DNA from: Methanomicrobiales archaeon
GTDB lineage: Archaea; Halobacteriota; Methanomicrobia; Methanomicrobiales; Methanospirillaceae
Assembly: GCA_025350045.1 (NCBI GenBank)
Contig: JANXYM010000012.1
Coordinates: 41,593 to 105,592 of the forward strand
Length of the DNA: 64,000 nt
Reading direction: 5' to 3'
This document shows, in pieces, positions 1 through 9,036 of the stretch. Made by a program: the position numbers and the translations under genes. Under the pieces are notes generated by a model. It searched no databases, had not been told where the DNA came from, and saw only the letters and a program-made list of their open reading frames with translations. The stretch's first letter is position 1. Every line of letters starts with the position of its first letter.

Positions 1-1276
1 TCTCAGTACAGATGTGAAAGACCGCATCAAAGACCTCTTCGTTTACATCGCTGTCGGCGATTACCAGATCCTTCCAGGTATCCGTGCTGATACGCACCAC
101 GCCGTCGCGTTTCCGGTCCGTAATGTCGTTACCGATACAGAGGATCTCGACAATATGTCCCTTCTCATCCCGGATGGCTTTGTTGATCCAGGCAATCCAG
201 ACCCGGTCGCCATTGCGCCGGACATTTTCATTCACGTTGACCGCATATCCTTCTGCATTGAAACCGAGATCGTCAGCCATCATGGAGAGATCATTACCGG
301 AACGGGTCTTTGCCGGAACGATCGTACTGTTCACATTCTTTCCAATCACATCATCACTGGTATAATCAAAGAAGGCAAGAGCGTAGTGATTGAAGAACGT
401 GATGATACCCTGCATATCCATGCGAATGATGATACTCTGGGTATTCTGCACGACCTCCCGGTACTTAGCTTCACTCTCTTTTAATGCGTCAGCGATCTTC
501 TGTTTTTCAGAAATATCGGTGATGACAAATGTTCCGCCCAGGCTGATGTCACGGGAATCGAGCGGCAGTACCTGCACCTGGCAGGCAAGCATTTTTTTAT
601 CCTGTTTCACCAGCAGGCATGCGGATAGGCAAACTCCCCTGGCATCCCGTTTGAACTGCAGGGTACGCAAAAGGAGCTCGTACTCTTCGGGAGATACGAG
701 GAAGGATTTGAGATCTTTTCCCACCATCTGCGACTCTTCATAGCCAAGCATTGCAGGGAACTGGCGGTTCACCCATTCGATGACACCATTCCTTGCCTGG
801 AAGATACCCAACGGGGTTGCAGAAAGGATTGCGGCAAGCTGCTCGTTCTGCGCTTTTCCTTCGCGTTCGGATTTTTTCCGCAGGAGGGTCTGTTTGATTA
901 AGTTGATCATCTCAAAGACCTGCGGCCTGATGTCGCCGGTCTTTGGGAAGGAGATCTCGGTTCCATGGGCAACTTCCATGACCGCAATCTTCCCCGGTCC
1001 CCGCATACCCAGGAGAATGACCGGGGTTACATTTCCCACTGATTTGAGGTACTTGATGAACTCGATCCCGTTCATATCCGAGACGAACTCGATCCCGTTC
1101 ACATCCGGCTGCCGCTCATAGGAGACGATCACATCGTAATTGCGCCCTTTGAGTTTTTCTATCGCCTGTTTTATGGAATGGGCAGTATCGATCCTTATTT
1201 CCCCGGTCTTTTCCAGAAACGAGCGCACCTGAGCAAGGAGATCGGTAGTGTCATCGACAAACAAAACAGATATCAT
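1..1276 (-). CDS. Receiver-like/PAS sensor protein (C-terminus beyond window edge)
   Basis: Reading from 1276 toward base 1 gives a protein starting MISVLFVDD, with GGAG just upstream of the ATG. Residues 1-125 look like a two-component receiver, followed by a linker helix and two PAS domains (about 145-265 and 275-400). The PAS parts carry the usual FxxxNxxFxxxxGY-like and DITxRK/DISEKQ ends. The receiver is degenerate: the position that should be the phosphorylated Asp is Tyr53, and a nine-residue repeat (NGIEFVSDM/NGIEFIKYL) is inserted just after it. No kinase domain is visible before the edge; one may lie outside. Probably a signalling protein in the cytoplasm; partner unknown. Confidence 0.8.
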   Translation of the reverse strand, partial: MISVLFVDDTTDLLAQVRSFLEKTGEIRIDTAHSIKQAIEKLKGRNYDVIVSYERQPDVNGIEFVSDMNGIEFIKYLKSVGNVTPVILLGMRGPGKIAVMEVAHGTEISFPKTGDIRPQVFEMINLIKQTLLRKKSEREGKAQNEQLAAILSATPLGIFQARNGVIEWVNRQFPAMLGYEESQMVGKDLKSFLVSPEEYELLLRTLQFKRDARGVCLSACLLVKQDKKMLACQVQVLPLDSRDISLGGTFVITDISEKQKIADALKESEAKYREVVQNTQSIIIRMDMQGIITFFNHYALAFFDYTSDDVIGKNVNSTIVPAKTRSGNDLSMMADDLGFNAEGYAVNVNENVRRNGDRVWIAWINKAIRDEKGHIVEILCIGNDITDRKRDGVVRISTDTWKDLVIADSDVNEEVFDAVFHICTE

Positions 1277-1513
1277 CGGGCATCTCCCGGAGGAAATTGC
1301 GTTGAATTCACTACTAAGTGGTAGATGGCTGAATGATAAATAGTTGTTGAGAATCAGGACGCCGGTGAGAATTTTTTTAAAACTGACCGCGGTTGGAGAA
1401 CAAGACACCCGCTGAGGGGAAGTACGAGGATTCTTTTTAAGGACTTTCTTTAAATAAAAAAAGACAGAGAAAAAAACTTATCTTTCTCGTATAATTCGCA
1501 AATATATCCCAAC

Positions 1514-1722
1514 GATTATGAGGGTGATCCCCTCTCTTCCCCGTTGTGGAAGCAACCCAAGGGGAGCACCCCCTTGACCCCCTTTATTTTTCTAATAATC
1601 CACTACCCCTCCTTGCCCACCATTGTTACTGGCGGATGCCCAAAAGAGCGACTGCGTGTTTTTCGTAATGGTTTCAACAGAGCGGTTTTTTCCATATTTG
1701 ACAAACAGGAGAATCCAGAGCA
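1514..1722. repeat. Degenerate copy of the MITE-like element seen at 50.5 and 51.5 kb
   Basis: Bases 1514-1584 (tgagggtgatcccctctc, then a ggggagcacccccttgaccccc-like core) match the middle of the two elements at 50482-50712 and 51435-51685. A weaker match follows around 1630-1660, and gaatccagagc at 1711-1721 resembles the terminal repeat. The left end is not recognisable. It lies in the gap downstream of ilvE and contains no supported gene. The rest of 1277-1731 shows only A+T-rich sequence. Confidence 0.5.
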
Positions 1723-1731
1723 AAAAAAAAA
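1722..1731 (-). terminator. T-run after ilvE
   Basis: On the minus strand a run of nine Ts (after AATAAT) follows the ilvE stop directly. Archaeal RNA polymerase terminates at such runs without a hairpin. It probably ends the cfbA-ilvE transcript. Confidence 0.55.
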
Positions 1732-2604
1732 TTATTTTTTATTGATAGGATATCCTTCAGTCTCGGTCACCGATTTGAATGATGCCATCAGCTGCCGGGT
1801 GATCGGCCCGGGTTTACCACTGCCTATCGTGCGCCCGTCCACCCAGGTGATGGGGGCAACTTCGGCAGCCGTACCTGTGCAGATCAGTTCATCTGCCGTG
1901 TAGAGATCAAAATATCCCATATTCTGTTCCTTTACCGTAATGCCCAGTGATTTGGCGATCTCAATGAGTACCATCCGGGTAACTCCCCGGAGATTGTTGA
2001 GCGTAGGCGGGGTGATAATCTCCCCGTTCTTTACGATATAAAGATTATCGCCTGAACCTTCCGACAGGTAACCGTTCGTATCAAAGAAGATGGCTTCATC
2101 TCCCCCCTTATAATTCGCCTCGATCTTTGCAAGGATATTATTCAGGTAATTAAGGCTCTTGACATTGGGGGGCATGGATTCTGCAGGATTGCGCCGCACG
2201 GATACGGTAACGCCCTTCAGACCTTTCTCGTACAGATCACCGTACATCGCACCCCAGGTGACCGCGATGATGATCACGGATGGCTTTGGACATTTGCGCG
2301 GATCAAGGCCGAGATCGCCAACGCCCCGGGTGATGATCGGGCGGATATACGCGTCGGTCAGATTGTTTTTCCTCAGCGTCTCGCAGATCGCTTCAGTCAT
2401 CTCTTCTTTTGAGATTGGGGGATGGATGTCGATGGTCTTAGCCGAATCGTAAAGACGGTCGATATGTTCTTTTAACCGGAATATTCTGCCGTTATAAGCC
2501 CGGATACCTTCAAACACGCCATCCCCGTACAGGAACCCGTGATCAAACACCGAGACTTTTGCCTGGTCATCGGGCACAAATTTCCCATCATAATAGATGA
2601 TCAT
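1732..2604 (-). CDS. ilvE: Branched-chain amino acid aminotransferase
   Basis: 290 residues, class IV PLP aminotransferase fold. It transfers the amino group from glutamate to the 2-oxo acids of leucine, isoleucine and valine. Visible marks are the N-terminal YYDGKFVP and [15 protein letters not shown], the Schiff-base lysine K149 in [10 protein letters not shown], and the C-terminal phosphate-binding loop around GTAAEVAPI. Length is normal for the family. It is the last gene of the minus-strand run and is separated from cfbB by about 70 bases that include a T-rich stretch, so it may have its own promoter. D-amino acid transaminase is a less likely alternative given the EGIRAY and LNYLNN motifs. 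Confidence 0.9.
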   Translation of the reverse strand: MIIYYDGKFVPDDQAKVSVFDHGFLYGDGVFEGIRAYNGRIFRLKEHIDRLYDSAKTIDIHPPISKEEMTEAICETLRKNNLTDAYIRPIITRGVGDLGLDPRKCPKPSVIIIAVTWGAMYGDLYEKGLKGVTVSVRRNPAESMPPNVKSLNYLNNILAKIEANYKGGDEAIFFDTNGYLSEGSGDNLYIVKNGEIITPPTLNNLRGVTRMVLIEIAKSLGITVKEQNMGYFDLYTADELICTGTAAEVAPITWVDGRTIGSGKPGPITRQLMASFKSVTETEGYPINKK

Positions 2605-2672
2605 AGTTTCTGATGGATCGCCGGGGTTTTTGTAGTTTTTTCTTTTGAGCGGGGGGTTTTAAACAATCCCGC

Positions 2673-4049
2673 TCACCGCTTCTGCCGGCATAACCGGACA
2701 AAGTGTTCGAACATACCCCTGCTCCCTACCGGATGCAGGTGGGTATAACTGCCCAGCGTGTTGTCGATCACAGCCCCGTCAAGATTGTCATGTATGCCGA
2801 TACCGCGGGAAAGCTGGTACGCATACCGTGTACGGGAAGAGAGCACTACATCTGAATGGTGAAACTCATGCCCATGGAATTGTGCCTGGCCGAAAAGTGA
2901 GGTGGCATCGCTCGTTCCGGTTACGTAGCTGACAACCCTGCGGGCAGGCATCCGGGTCTCTCCGGAAAAGACCCCGCACATCGCATACGTATGCTCTTCA
3001 GGATCACCCTGCCAGCCGGCTTTAAGGATGATGCGATCCGTGAGATACATCAGACCACCACATTCTGCATAAATGGGTGTCTTGTTCTTTGACACGGTAC
3101 GGATTGCATCTCTCATCTTCTGGTTGGATTCCAGCTCACGGGCATAGAGTTCCGGATATCCCCCGCCAATGATATAGCCGTCAGCATCCGGAAGACTGTC
3201 ATGGACAGGGCTGAACATCACGGGCTTTGCCCCCAGTGACGCGAGGACATCGAAGAGATCTGCATAATAGAAGTTGAATGCTTCATCAAATGCTACGCCG
3301 ATCGTAACATCCGGTGCGATCGTTCTTTCAAAGGATGGTGATTCCTGTACCGGAACGTTACTCTCTTTCATTAAGGAGAGCAGCCGGTCGAGATCCACGT
3401 ACTGATCAATCATCTCAGTGATCGCACGAATCCGCAGGTCAAAGTCGCCTTTTCCAGTCCCCTCACGGTAGGGCACCAGTCCCAGGTGACGCATGGTCAG
3501 CTGCATCTCTTCCATCCGGGGGATAGCACCGATGACCGGTACCCCGCAATAGTGCTCAATGGCTGCAACCGCCTTTGCCTTGTGGGTGCCGCCTTTCACA
3601 TTATTGAGAATTACCCCCACGATTCGTACCTTCGGGTCAAAATACTGGAATCCTTTCACGAGTGCCGCAGCACTGCGGGTGATGCTCTGTGCAGAGACCA
3701 CGAGAATTACCGGAAGATCCAGTTCTTTTGCTATCGCAGCAGTGCTCCCCAGATCGGTGAGTGCTTCAGCCCCCTCGTAGAGCCCGCGGACACCTTCCAC
3801 AATGGCAATGTCAGCACCGCGGCAACCGTAAGAATATATTTCCTGGATCTGGGCAGTTGAGAGAGCAAAACTATCAAGGTTCCGGCATGGCCGGCAGGAT
3901 GCTGCTGCAAGATAGGAGGGATCGATATAATCCATGCCCACCTTGAATGTCTGGACGCGGTGCTTTTTTGCAAGCAGTGCTGTCAGGGCAAGCGTGATAC
4001 TGGTCTTGCCGCTTCCGGATCGATCTCCTGTGATGAGGATCTGTTTCAT
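2673..4049 (-). CDS. cfbB: Ni-sirohydrochlorin a,c-diamide synthase (F430 biosynthesis)
   Basis: 458 residues from the ATG at 4049; an upstream in-frame extension lies inside cfbD and is rejected. CfbB amidates the a and c acetate side chains of Ni-sirohydrochlorin using ATP and glutamine. The N-terminal dethiobiotin-synthetase-like domain has the P-loop GDRSGSGKTS at residues 8-17. The C-terminal half is a class I glutamine amidotransferase-like domain with the nucleophile Cys in YAECGGLMYL and a His in SYTHLHPV. The family overlaps with cobyrinate a,c-diamide synthase (CbiA), but the cfbD/cfbE/cfbA neighbours favour the F430 role. The start overlaps the cfbD stop by ATGA, so translation is probably coupled. 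Confidence 0.93.
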   Translation of the reverse strand: MKQILITGDRSGSGKTSITLALTALLAKKHRVQTFKVGMDYIDPSYLAAASCRPCRNLDSFALSTAQIQEIYSYGCRGADIAIVEGVRGLYEGAEALTDLGSTAAIAKELDLPVILVVSAQSITRSAAALVKGFQYFDPKVRIVGVILNNVKGGTHKAKAVAAIEHYCGVPVIGAIPRMEEMQLTMRHLGLVPYREGTGKGDFDLRIRAITEMIDQYVDLDRLLSLMKESNVPVQESPSFERTIAPDVTIGVAFDEAFNFYYADLFDVLASLGAKPVMFSPVHDSLPDADGYIIGGGYPELYARELESNQKMRDAIRTVSKNKTPIYAECGGLMYLTDRIILKAGWQGDPEEHTYAMCGVFSGETRMPARRVVSYVTGTSDATSLFGQAQFHGHEFHHSDVVLSSRTRYAYQLSRGIGIHDNLDGAVIDNTLGSYTHLHPVGSRGMFEHFVRLCRQKR

Positions 4050-5110
4050 CTCAGGCTCCGGAGAACCGCCCCGAATTCGCTCTCCACGATATCCCGGACT
4101 CCCAGGGTCTTGGGGTGGAGGTCGATCTCGACCATCACGTGCTGGTGCCCGAGATCCCGGAGCGGTTCCACCTGCCGGGGACCATTGGTGATAGAGAAGC
4201 ACTCAATACCGGCGGTATATTCCAGGGGAATTGCATGAGGAACCCCGGCAATCAGGGCAAACGATGGGGCGATCTCGCGTATGCGCTTTCCGAGAATATC
4301 CCCGTTTGCGCCGTACTCGTCGAGCGCTCCTGCCAGTTCAATCGTCATGCCCCTTCTTTTCATCTCGTCAAGAATGATTGCAGCATCCCTGCGCACTTTG
4401 GGCAGTCCCCGCTGGTCCAGGTTGGCAATATAGGTGATATCAGCATCCGGGCAAAGGTCATGAAGCGCGATCAGTTCGTCGGCAAACATGTATGCGGTCT
4501 CTTTCTTTGCGTTCAGGATTGCTATCCCCTTTGCCCCGCTCCGTGCGCAATGCTGCAGTCGTTGTGCTGCCAGATGTTTCAGATCGCCGCGGGAAGGTTC
4601 TATGTAGGCCTTGCAGGCAGCGCCACGGACACGCTCAACCTCGTTAGCCTTTGCCATCAGGAACTGCTGGCGGGTGAGTTCCTCTTTGCTTATCCAGCCT
4701 GCTGCCTGTGCGGCTTCAAGCGTTGCAAGCACACCTGCGATGTTTTCGAGAAAGCCGGCATGGATGTCGACAGCAATCGTCGGGGTGGTGACACCGGCCC
4801 CGTCAATAGCGGACTGGAGATCTTCGCCAATGATCATAGAGACGCAGGTCCCCACGACAACCAGCCGTTTGGGAGCAAAGTGATCTTCGGCATACCGGAG
4901 TACGTTCTCAAGCGAAGACTGGCCACCGAAGATAAACTCATTATCCGCTAAGGACGTAGTGAGCACACGCATCCCATCTTCTTCTAAAAGACGGGCATGC
5001 TTGAATGAACATCCTGAAGGGCCGTGCAGAATCGCGACATCGGCTTCAAGATCGCGGGCCGTGTAGAGCGCAGCCACGATCGAACTGGGGCGGGGGTGCA
5101 TGTATTTCAT
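4046..5110 (-). CDS. cfbD: Ni-sirohydrochlorin a,c-diamide reductive cyclase, NifD-like subunit
   Basis: 354 residues. CfbD is the catalytic nitrogenase-like component that, with the reductase CfbC, carries out the six-electron reduction and cyclisation giving seco-F430. The nitrogenase-component fold is suggested by PSGCSFKHAR near the N-terminus and VVVGTCVSMIIGED; Cys34 and Cys89 are candidate ligands of the [4Fe-4S] cluster. It is shorter than NifD, as expected for this family. It lies 11 bases downstream of cfbE and overlaps cfbB by four. No cfbC (NifH-like) gene is in the window, so the electron donor must be encoded elsewhere. Confidence 0.93.
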   Translation of the reverse strand: MKYMHPRPSSIVAALYTARDLEADVAILHGPSGCSFKHARLLEEDGMRVLTTSLADNEFIFGGQSSLENVLRYAEDHFAPKRLVVVGTCVSMIIGEDLQSAIDGAGVTTPTIAVDIHAGFLENIAGVLATLEAAQAAGWISKEELTRQQFLMAKANEVERVRGAACKAYIEPSRGDLKHLAAQRLQHCARSGAKGIAILNAKKETAYMFADELIALHDLCPDADITYIANLDQRGLPKVRRDAAIILDEMKRRGMTIELAGALDEYGANGDILGKRIREIAPSFALIAGVPHAIPLEYTAGIECFSITNGPRQVEPLRDLGHQHVMVEIDLHPKTLGVRDIVESEFGAVLRSLR

Positions 5111-5121
5111 AGTTATATCAG

Positions 5122-6339
5122 TTATCTCCAGGTTTTTACGGCAAGAACAATGGATCCTTTACCGGTTATTTGAATGGCTGTATTTCGGCCTTCTTCAAGG
5201 GTCGTGCAGTGAGCATCTATACTATCCTTAACTGACCGGCAGGCCTCTGAACCCGGGTCCGGAACCCGGCCCACCCAGATTACTTGTGAAGGATGCACCT
5301 TTTGGATAGTACAGATGATCTGATCAAAGGAGAAACCTTCACAGACCGCACCATCGCCTTCCACCTGCCCGATGACCAGGGTCAGCTCCCCAGTTCCTGC
5401 ACAATGCCGCGCGTAACGGGCAGCGCACAGGGTAGTTGCGATATTTGTCCCGCTGTTGGCATTGTCAACAATAATGAGATCTTTTTCGTGACTGACTGAC
5501 ATCCTGCCCGGAAGCGCGTCAAAATGATTGAGGGGCGTGGGATCCTGGTTGAGCATCATTGCGGCTGCTGCGGCGAGCATGAGGGGAATGCGGTAGGGAG
5601 GCAGGGAAAATAGGGGATTTTTTAAGGTACAACACTTCCCATCCAGTTCAATCGTGCAGTTCATACCATTGCACCGGGCTACATCCCCGATATGCACAAT
5701 ATTTTCGTGGTCACAAAAAACCCTGTCTGCAACAAGGATGCGTTTTGCGTGTTTTGCAGAAGCAATCTTCTCTTTTAACGCACACTTCTTTCCTGCCGCA
5801 AAGCTGTAATCCTCTGCTGAAGTGATGATGGCAAGGTCCCCGGCCCCGGTAACCCCCAGTGAGATCTCCGCAATCATCCAGCCGGGCATCTGATTGGCAT
5901 ATTTTACCCCGGGCAGAACCGATGCAGGGGTGATACTCCGTTTCCAGAGGAGATGCTTTGTCGGATAGGTATAGGTCCCGGTCGAAGTATGCAGTACACC
6001 TTTTCCCGGTAACAGGTGAGCAAGCGCATGTGCTGTGGTGGTCTTTCCCCGCGCCCCGGTAATCTCGATCATCGGAACGGGGAGTTTTTCACCCAGCAAC
6101 CTGCGCACTGCCTCATGATGGCTGATAACAGGAGTACGACGGTTCAGGAGGAGGGGGTGATCCGGATCGAGGTGGACCGGGGCAATGATCAGATTATAGT
6201 TCTGATTTTTTGCTTTCTCTGCCATTTCGGGCGTAGTGTCATTATAGACATCCACCGCATCAACGATATTGCCTGCATCTGCAAACGTATCGCCTATCTC
6301 CCTGCCGCCGTGAATTGTATCCAGTACCAGAATATGCAT
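5122..6339 (-). CDS. cfbE: Coenzyme F430 synthase (Mur-ligase-like)
   Basis: 405 residues. CfbE uses ATP to close the six-membered carbocyclic ring, converting seco-F430 to coenzyme F430, the nickel cofactor of methyl-coenzyme M reductase. The Mur ligase signature is visible as ITGARGKTTTAHAL near residue 98 with the central ATPase domain; the C-terminal domain contains GRMSVSHEKDLIIVDNANSGTN. Methanogens of this type lack peptidoglycan, so a true Mur role is unlikely. It sits between cfbA (7 bases upstream) and cfbD (11 bases downstream) on one strand, in a probable cfbAEDB operon. Confidence 0.92.
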   Translation of the reverse strand: MHILVLDTIHGGREIGDTFADAGNIVDAVDVYNDTTPEMAEKAKNQNYNLIIAPVHLDPDHPLLLNRRTPVISHHEAVRRLLGEKLPVPMIEITGARGKTTTAHALAHLLPGKGVLHTSTGTYTYPTKHLLWKRSITPASVLPGVKYANQMPGWMIAEISLGVTGAGDLAIITSAEDYSFAAGKKCALKEKIASAKHAKRILVADRVFCDHENIVHIGDVARCNGMNCTIELDGKCCTLKNPLFSLPPYRIPLMLAAAAAMMLNQDPTPLNHFDALPGRMSVSHEKDLIIVDNANSGTNIATTLCAARYARHCAGTGELTLVIGQVEGDGAVCEGFSFDQIICTIQKVHPSQVIWVGRVPDPGSEACRSVKDSIDAHCTTLEEGRNTAIQITGKGSIVLAVKTWR

Positions 6340-6346
6340 AAAAAAG

Positions 6347-6748
6347 TTAGAGGATTGAAAGCGCTTTTGTCGCGTTCTTGACCATCAGATCGGCAAGAAG
6401 GGGATCGCTCCCGATGGGATCTGCGTAAAAAAGCGGGATCGATCTCCCGTTCATGGCAAAGCTTCCTTTCTTGATGCCTTCAGGTAACCCAATCTCCCCG
6501 GGAATATCTTTCTCAATATGAACACCTTTTGCAAGGAACAGGGGGACAACAACAAGTGCATCGATGTTTTCATGCCGGAACTCATTGAGAGAGTCCTTGA
6601 TCGTGGGTTTATTCATATTCATAAAACCGCATTTTACAATAAATTCGGTATTGCCAGCCTTGATCATGGCTGCAGTTTTCTCAACAAGATCCTGATTGTA
6701 AGGCATCGTACTTCCATGCCCGACAAGTAACATTCCCTTCTTACCCAT
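6347..6748 (-). CDS. cfbA: Sirohydrochlorin nickelochelatase
   Basis: 133 residues, the short homodimeric CbiX-type chelatase. It inserts Ni(II) into sirohydrochlorin as the first committed step to F430 and can use Co(II) in vitro in related enzymes. The metal-binding histidines are visible as H11 in VGHGS and H77 in KGVHIEKDIP. The length fits the small archaeal form that acts as a dimer rather than the two-domain CbiK type. It is first in the run cfbA-cfbE-cfbD-cfbB, and the ~20 bases before the ATG are A+T-rich with no strong ribosome site. Confidence 0.93.
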   Translation of the reverse strand: MGKKGMLLVGHGSTMPYNQDLVEKTAAMIKAGNTEFIVKCGFMNMNKPTIKDSLNEFRHENIDALVVVPLFLAKGVHIEKDIPGEIGLPEGIKKGSFAMNGRSIPLFYADPIGSDPLLADLMVKNATKALSIL

Positions 6749-7181
6749 GTATGTAACTCCAATGGTATGATTTCAGGTGTTTTTTATAAGGTCCGGTATT
6801 TTGATCCCTATACAATCAACCTGTATGAAAAATGGGTACTGATAGTAATAATTTTTACCGATATTGATCGGTTTTGTAGCACCCGAATGCACGGGCTCCG
6901 CGTTGGATGTAAAAGTGATACCCGGCAGAAAGGAGATACCATTCCCCCGGACAAAATACCGGTTATCAGAGCAGGCGTCTGCATGTTGTTTTTTGCCGTT
7001 GTTCTCTGGTTATCTGCCATCCTTCTCAATATCGCAATCACCGGTCAGGTTTTTACGAGGATGGATTTTTTTACCTTATCCTCTTGTCCCCTTATTCGTG
7101 TATCCCCGTCCCATCGCATTTTGCCGGATAATTTTTACTGCTTTTACCAACGATGTTGTTGTCTGCCCGTGCAGGCTTGTT
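6749..7181. other. Gene-poor stretch with remnants of a small membrane protein
   Basis: No intact gene is convincing. On the plus strand about 6890-7070 encodes a hydrophilic start (HGLRVGCKSDTRQKGD) followed by a clear membrane segment (AGVCMLFFAVVLWLSAILLNIAI), then the hydrophobic character jumps to another frame after a T-run near 7066-7072. This could be a decayed small membrane protein or chance. Confidence 0.3.
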
Positions 7182-7436
7182 TTAAGGATTTTTCCTGCTA
7201 CTGGTAATCTTCGCTCTGCATCCACAACCACTCTCATCGGAAAATGCGAACCAGCGATATTGCAGCTTTGGATCCGTGTTGTGGATCTCACAATCGACCG
7301 TGATACTCCTGCAGGCTGCCGGATCCTTTGAAACATAGATATCATTGGGGGTAAATACCAGATCTGGTTCATCGCATCCCATACAGAAGTACAGGCTTAC
7401 AAGGCAGAGAATCATCAAAAATGGAACAAATCTCAT
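7182..7436 (-). CDS. Small putative lipoprotein
   Basis: 84 residues. The N-terminus MRFVPFLMILCLVSLYFCMGC is a lipoprotein-type signal peptide with a lipobox ending at Cys21. The mature part is short, acidic and Cys-rich (DCEIHN, GCGC), ending in a basic tail. No family is recognised. It stands alone between cfbA and the marker-9 gene. The ORF is short and could be a truncated remnant; the signal peptide is the main support. Confidence 0.45.
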   Translation of the reverse strand: MRFVPFLMILCLVSLYFCMGCDEPDLVFTPNDIYVSKDPAACRSITVDCEIHNTDPKLQYRWFAFSDESGCGCRAKITSSRKNP

Positions 7437-7896
7437 AGTAAACGGTTCTTCTGGCTTTTGATAAATTTTCTTATTGGGGGATGATTCATCCGGGGTACCA
7501 TCAGTTCGAGCTTTTCAGGACCTTCGTGATCCAGTATCCGCCAGGAAAACAATTTTGTCCATCCATAACAATTCCCCTTTTTTTTAGTTTCGGATACTTG
7601 TTGCAGGGAGGGTGCATCAATATCCGGACATTTGACCGATAGGAGACCACACATCTTCTCAGGAAAGGCAGAATCAATCCGGGCATATGAGATCCTGATG
7701 TTTGCGGGAGTAACTCCCGTACGGCAGAAAAAACCAGACCCGTTTTTACAAAAAAGAGTCCCATACACATGAAGAAACGTGAGCGCGTATTTCTCCGGGT
7801 TTGCCGCTGGCAAAATAATTCCGTGAATTTTCCTTAAATTTCCCAGCAAATCCATGCAAAGTAATTTGTTCCATCAGCCTCAACGGATATGAACTC
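7437..7896. other. Intergenic stretch without a supported gene
   Basis: A minus-strand frame of 140 codons spans 7433-7855 but shows no recognisable domain and mixed composition. I see no RNA gene. The plus-strand promoter of the marker-9 gene should lie near 7850-7890, but no clear TATA box stands out. Confidence 0.4.
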
Positions 7897-9036
7897 ATGA
7901 TGGATGCATTTGAGCGTTTTGGGCTGCTCATTAACGACAGGGTCGTCAGGACACCGGTGGGAATCGCATCCATGGCTGGCATGGTTGATGCGTCCTATGT
8001 GATCGAACGGAGCGAACACATCGGTTTTGCATTCATTGGCGGATATTCGATCGACCAGAGCACCATGAACGCAGCGAAAGCAATGGCTGCCCAGGGAGAA
8101 CGCAAGGAATTCATATACAGCGATCCGGTGGTGGAGCTGAAAGCGCAGATCGCAAATATGGAGAAGAGCACGGTCATCCCGGGGATCAATCTCCGGGGAA
8201 GTACCCCGGAAGCATTCAGTTCCCTGGCAGGAGCCATCGGGGATAAGGTTGTCTATGAGATCGACGCCCATTGCCGCCAGCCGGAAATGATAGCCGCAGG
8301 TTGTGGCGAGTACTACTTAAAAAAACCGGACGCTCTTGCTGCAATCATCAGGGCATTAAAGGCTCACGGGGTTACCGTATCAGTAAAGATACGGGCAGGT
8401 GTGGCAGCAGATGACCGGGAACTCGTCCGTACCCTCTGGAAAGCCGGAGCAGACATCCTGCATATCGACCTGATGGATTTTGGTCCTGCAAAACTCCGGC
8501 AGATCCGGAACAGTTGTCCCCTGATGCTCATTGCCAATAATTCCATCACCAGTTTTGACAAGATGAAGGATATGCTCTCCCATGGGGCTGACATGGTATC
8601 TCTTGCGCGGCAGTCTGATATACGCACTCTTTCAGGACTTGATGCAGCCATCACCCGGTATGCAGATGAAGAGGGATGGTACAATGCACCCAAGCAGCTC
8701 TGTCGTGGCGGGGATATCCGTTCACTGGCGTTCTGCTGTATGCCCGTAAAAGAGTGCCCCCTCATTCCGACGCTGACACGCATGGGGATAACAAAGGAAA
8801 AATACATACGCACAAAGCAGGAGGCAGTGAAGGGCACACCTCTCGAAAGCGGTCAGCAGACCTGTTTTGGCAGTCTGGTCTGGTGCTGTAAAACATCATC
8901 CCCCTGCATGTTCCGGGATATGACCATCAGGCAGATTGGCCTTTCAAAGAAAGAATATATGCGCAGGAAACGCGAGCTCTCTGATACCCTGATGAGCGGT
9001 GTTTTTCATGACATGCCTACCGATGAGAGCAGCTGA
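7897..9036 (+). CDS. Methanogenesis marker protein 9
   Basis: 379 residues. The first ~250 residues look like a dihydroorotate/dihydrouridine-type TIM barrel (RTPVGIASMAGMVD, VSVKIRAGV, GADILHIDLMDFG, GADMVSLAR). A Cys-rich C-terminal domain follows (LAFCCMPVKECPLIP, SGQQTCFGSLVWCCKTSSPC), which is the hallmark of the marker-9 family restricted to methanogens. The Cys set could bind a metal cluster. The reaction is not known to me. Its last bases overlap the next gene, and the following two genes also overlap, so the three are probably co-transcribed and linked in function. Confidence 0.85.
   Translation: MMDAFERFGLLINDRVVRTPVGIASMAGMVDASYVIERSEHIGFAFIGGYSIDQSTMNAAKAMAAQGERKEFIYSDPVVELKAQIANMEKSTVIPGINLRGSTPEAFSSLAGAIGDKVVYEIDAHCRQPEMIAAGCGEYYLKKPDALAAIIRALKAHGVTVSVKIRAGVAADDRELVRTLWKAGADILHIDLMDFGPAKLRQIRNSCPLMLIANNSITSFDKMKDMLSHGADMVSLARQSDIRTLSGLDAAITRYADEEGWYNAPKQLCRGGDIRSLAFCCMPVKECPLIPTLTRMGITKEKYIRTKQEAVKGTPLESGQQTCFGSLVWCCKTSSPCMFRDMTIRQIGLSKKEYMRRKRELSDTLMSGVFHDMPTDESS

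Noticed and set aside
4050..4202. N-terminal extension of cfbB by 51 codons
   Set aside because: It overlaps the end of cfbD in another frame and has no family similarity; the P-loop start follows ATG 4049.
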